A stretch of DNA of 64,000 nt, taken from Alexandriicola marinus (GTDB taxonomy: Bacteria > Pseudomonadota > Alphaproteobacteria > Rhodobacterales > Rhodobacteraceae). The notes below the pieces were generated by a model. The model saw only the letters and a list, made by a program, of their open reading frames with translations. It searched no databases and had not been told where the DNA came from. Below are positions 61,560 to 64,000 of the stretch, piece after piece. The translations under genes and the position numbers were made by a program. The first letter of the stretch is position 1, and each line of letters begins with the position of its first letter. Location: assembly GCF_004000435.1 (NCBI RefSeq), contig NZ_RBVZ01000006.1, forward strand, positions 1 to 64,000, in the 5' to 3' direction.

Positions 61560-64000
61560 ATGGCGAACGGGCAACCCGATCTCGATCTTTCTCCAAAGAT
61601 CTCGGACGAAATCCGCCAGACGACCTGCTACATGTGCGCCTGCCGCTGCGGCATCAACGTGCACATGAAGGCCGGCGCCGACGGCAAGAAGAAGGTCGCC
61701 TATATCGAGGGCAACCGCGACCACCCGGTGAACAAGGGCGTTCTTTGCGCCAAGGGATCGGCGGGGATCATGCAGGTCAACGCACCCTCACGTCTGCGGG
61801 CGCCCCTGAAACGGGTGGGACCCCGCGGATCGGGCGAGTTCGAGGAGATCTCGTGGGACGAGGCCCTGCAGATCGCCACCGACTGGCTCGCCCCCTTGCG
61901 GGCCGAGGCGCCCGAGAAGCTGGCATTCTTCACCGGCCGCGATCAGTCGCAAAGCTTCACCTCGCTTTGGGCGCAAAGCTTTGGCACACCGAACTACGCG
62001 GCGCATGGCGGATTCTGTTCCGTCAACATGGCCGCCGCGGGTATCTACACCATGGGCGGGGCGTTCTGGGAGTTCGGCCAGCCCGACTGGGACCGCACGA
62101 AACTGTTCCTGCTGTTCGGCGTGGCCGAAGATCACGACAGCAACCCGATCAAGATGGGGATCGGCAAGATCAAGGAACGCGGAGCCCGGATGATCGGGAT
62201 CAACCCGATCCGGTCGGGCTATAACGCGGTCGCGGATGACTGGCTGGGGATCACGCCGGGCACGGATGGCCTGTTGATCCTGTCGCTGATCCATTGCCTG
62301 ATGAAGGCCGGTCGGATCGACCTCGATTACCTTGCGCGGTTCACCAATGCCTCGTGCCTCGTGAACGAGGACCCGGATTCACCCCAGAACGGGCTTCTGC
62401 TGCGTGACGAAGAGGGTGAACCCCAGGTCATCGACCGCCGCACCGGAAAGCTGGCGCCCTGGAACGGTGCAGGCGTGGAGCCCGACCTGTCGGCCACCTG
62501 GCGCCACAAGGGCGTGACGCACCGGCCCGTCCTGCACCATATGGCCGACCGCTATCTGAGTGATGACTACGCCCCCGAAGCCGTCGCCGACCGCTGTGGC
62601 ATTCCGGCCCGGCGCATCCGTGCGGTGGCAGGCGAAATCGCGCGTGTGGCCTTTGACGAGGCGATCACGCTCGACCGGGAATGGACGGATTTTCGCGGCG
62701 TGACTCACAAGACGATGGTGGGCCGCCCGGTCTCCATGCATGCGATGCGCGGCATCTCGGCCCATTCGAACGGGTTCCAGACCTGCCGGGCCCTGCATAT
62801 GCTGCAGATCCTGATCGGCAGCGTCGAGACACCCGGCGGCATGCGGTTCAAGCCGCCCTATCCCAAACCCGCCACCGCGCATCCCAAGCCGCATTGCAAG
62901 GTCACGCCCGGCGCGCCCCTCGATGGGCCGCATCTGGGCTACCCGCATGGCCCCGACGATCTGTGTCTGACCGATGATGGCCGCCCGGCCCGGATCGACA
63001 AGGCGTTCTCGTGGGAAAACCCGATGTCGGCCCACGGGCTGATGCATATGGTGATCTCGAACGCGCATGCGGGCGATCCCTACAGGATCGACACGCTGTT
63101 CATGTACATGGCCAACATGTCGTGGAATTCGTCGATGAATACGTCGGGCACCATGAAGATGCTGACCGATACGGATGAAAACGGCGAATACGTCATTCCG
63201 CGCATCATCTATTCGGATGCCTATTCATCCGAGATGGTCGCCTATGCCGACCTGATCCTGCCCGATACCACCTACCTCGAACGGCACGATTGCATCAGCC
63301 TGCTCGACCGGCCTATCTGCGAGGCCGACGCCGTGGCCGATGCGATCCGCTGGCCCGTGGTCGAACCGGACCGCGACGTGCGGGGCTTTCAGTCGATGCT
63401 TTGCGATCTGGGGGCCCGGCTTGGGCTGCCCGGCTTCGTGAACGACGATGGCAGCCAGAAATACGCCGATTACGCCGATTACATCACCAACCACATTCGC
63501 CGCCCCGGTATCGGCCCGCTGGCCGGATGGCGCATGGGCGAGACCGGCCTTCAGGACGGTCGGGGCAATCCGAACGAGGGCCAGATCGACAGCTATATCG
63601 CCAATGGCGGTTTCTGGATGAGCCATGTCCCCGGCGAGGCCGCGTTCTACAAACCCTTCAACACCGCCTATCAGGACTGGGCGGTGAAGATGGGCTTCTA
63701 CGACAGCCCCCAGCCCTACATCTTCCAGCTCTGGTCCGAACCGATGCGCAGGTTCCAGCTTGCCGCCGAAGGCGAGGGCGTGAGGCAACCGCCCGATCAC
63801 CTGCGCGCCCGGATCGCAGCGACGATGGACCCCTTGCCCATCTGGTACGCGCCGATGAGCGAAGCGCTCGAAGATGACGGCGCCTATCCCGTTCATGCCC
63901 TGACCCAGCGCCCGATGGCGATGTATCATTCATGGGGCACCCAGAACGCATGGCTGCGTCAGATCCACGGGCACAATCCCCTATACCTTCCCACAAAGAT
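61560..64000 (+). CDS. soeA: Molybdopterin oxidoreductase, probable sulfite dehydrogenase subunit SoeA (3' end missing)
   Basis: At least 813 residues of a DMSO-reductase-family molybdoenzyme are visible, and the frame runs off the window. The N-terminus has a 4Fe-4S motif CYMCACRCG, with the fourth Cys in GVLCAKGSAG. MGD-binding features include FFTGRDQSQSFTS, GVAEDHDSNP and NPIRSGYNAVADDW. It most resembles the catalytic subunit of the SoeABC sulfite-oxidising complex found near xsc in roseobacters. There it oxidises cytoplasmic sulfite at the inner membrane. No Tat signal is seen, as for SoeA. Partner subunits would lie beyond the edge. Confidence 0.75.
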   Translation, partial: MANGQPDLDLSPKISDEIRQTTCYMCACRCGINVHMKAGADGKKKVAYIEGNRDHPVNKGVLCAKGSAGIMQVNAPSRLRAPLKRVGPRGSGEFEEISWDEALQIATDWLAPLRAEAPEKLAFFTGRDQSQSFTSLWAQSFGTPNYAAHGGFCSVNMAAAGIYTMGGAFWEFGQPDWDRTKLFLLFGVAEDHDSNPIKMGIGKIKERGARMIGINPIRSGYNAVADDWLGITPGTDGLLILSLIHCLMKAGRIDLDYLARFTNASCLVNEDPDSPQNGLLLRDEEGEPQVIDRRTGKLAPWNGAGVEPDLSATWRHKGVTHRPVLHHMADRYLSDDYAPEAVADRCGIPARRIRAVAGEIARVAFDEAITLDREWTDFRGVTHKTMVGRPVSMHAMRGISAHSNGFQTCRALHMLQILIGSVETPGGMRFKPPYPKPATAHPKPHCKVTPGAPLDGPHLGYPHGPDDLCLTDDGRPARIDKAFSWENPMSAHGLMHMVISNAHAGDPYRIDTLFMYMANMSWNSSMNTSGTMKMLTDTDENGEYVIPRIIYSDAYSSEMVAYADLILPDTTYLERHDCISLLDRPICEADAVADAIRWPVVEPDRDVRGFQSMLCDLGARLGLPGFVNDDGSQKYADYADYITNHIRRPGIGPLAGWRMGETGLQDGRGNPNEGQIDSYIANGGFWMSHVPGEAAFYKPFNTAYQDWAVKMGFYDSPQPYIFQLWSEPMRRFQLAAEGEGVRQPPDHLRARIAATMDPLPIWYAPMSEALEDDGAYPVHALTQRPMAMYHSWGTQNAWLRQIHGHNPLYLPTK

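Overview
This is a 64 kb stretch of a high-GC alphaproteobacterial chromosome. Gene content points to the Roseobacter group of Rhodobacteraceae. The main pointers are a taurine dissimilation cluster (tpa, tauR, xsc, a TauE-type exporter, ackA, pta and a SoeA-like molybdoenzyme), a reductive pyrimidine degradation cluster with a RutR regulator, and dispersed beta-ketoadipate (pca) genes. Genus and species cannot be read from the sequence. I see no insertion sequence, prophage, integron or CRISPR array. The window cuts a fabI-like gene at the left edge and the soeA-like gene at the right edge.

Layout: 1-317, end of an enoyl-ACP reductase. 472-5393, a tightly packed plus-strand run (haloacid dehalogenase, alpha/beta hydrolase, threonine dehydratase, endonuclease/exonuclease/phosphatase-fold protein, pcaD, pcaC). 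5401-12274, a Tat-type L,D-transpeptidase, HAD phosphatase, formamidase-like hydrolase, a DUF2254 membrane protein, and an ECF sigma factor overlapping a membrane-anchored VWA protein. 12338-19917, regulators and catabolic enzymes including pcaB, a TetA-type exporter, a zinc alcohol dehydrogenase and an enolase-superfamily enzyme. 20096-24149, a DMT exporter, phospholipid-type enzymes (PlsC-like, CdsA-like, CDP-alcohol transferase), tRNA-Ala(CGC) and a HemG-like flavodoxin. 24212-28808, surface-polysaccharide genes (epimerase, sugar transferase, CapD-type dehydratase, galE).

28883-47971 is dominated by the pyrimidine region: an orphan HyuA, a four-gene ABC importer, dihydropyrimidinase, an N-carbamoyl amidohydrolase, rutR, preA and preT. 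A perfect RutR palindrome lies between rutR and the amidohydrolase. PreTA would reduce uracil or thymine, HydA would open the ring, and the amidohydrolase would release the beta-amino acid. Genes of unknown role sit inside the region: a lipoprotein, a secreted protein and a 110-residue protein between the amidohydrolase and hydA, a PLP decarboxylase coupled to hydA, and a 401-residue RTX-like repeat protein downstream of preA.

48130-50999 is a copper module (copA-cueR) with a textbook 19-bp-spacer MerR-family promoter. 51147-64000 is the sulfonate module. Tpa makes sulfoacetaldehyde from taurine, and Xsc splits it to sulfite and acetyl phosphate. Pta or AckA then recovers acetyl-CoA or ATP, a nearby citrate synthase can use the acetyl-CoA, and the TauE-type exporter and SoeA-like enzyme dispose of sulfite. 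The tpa and xsc promoters share a tandem element with the same 23-bp phase, which I propose is the TauR site.
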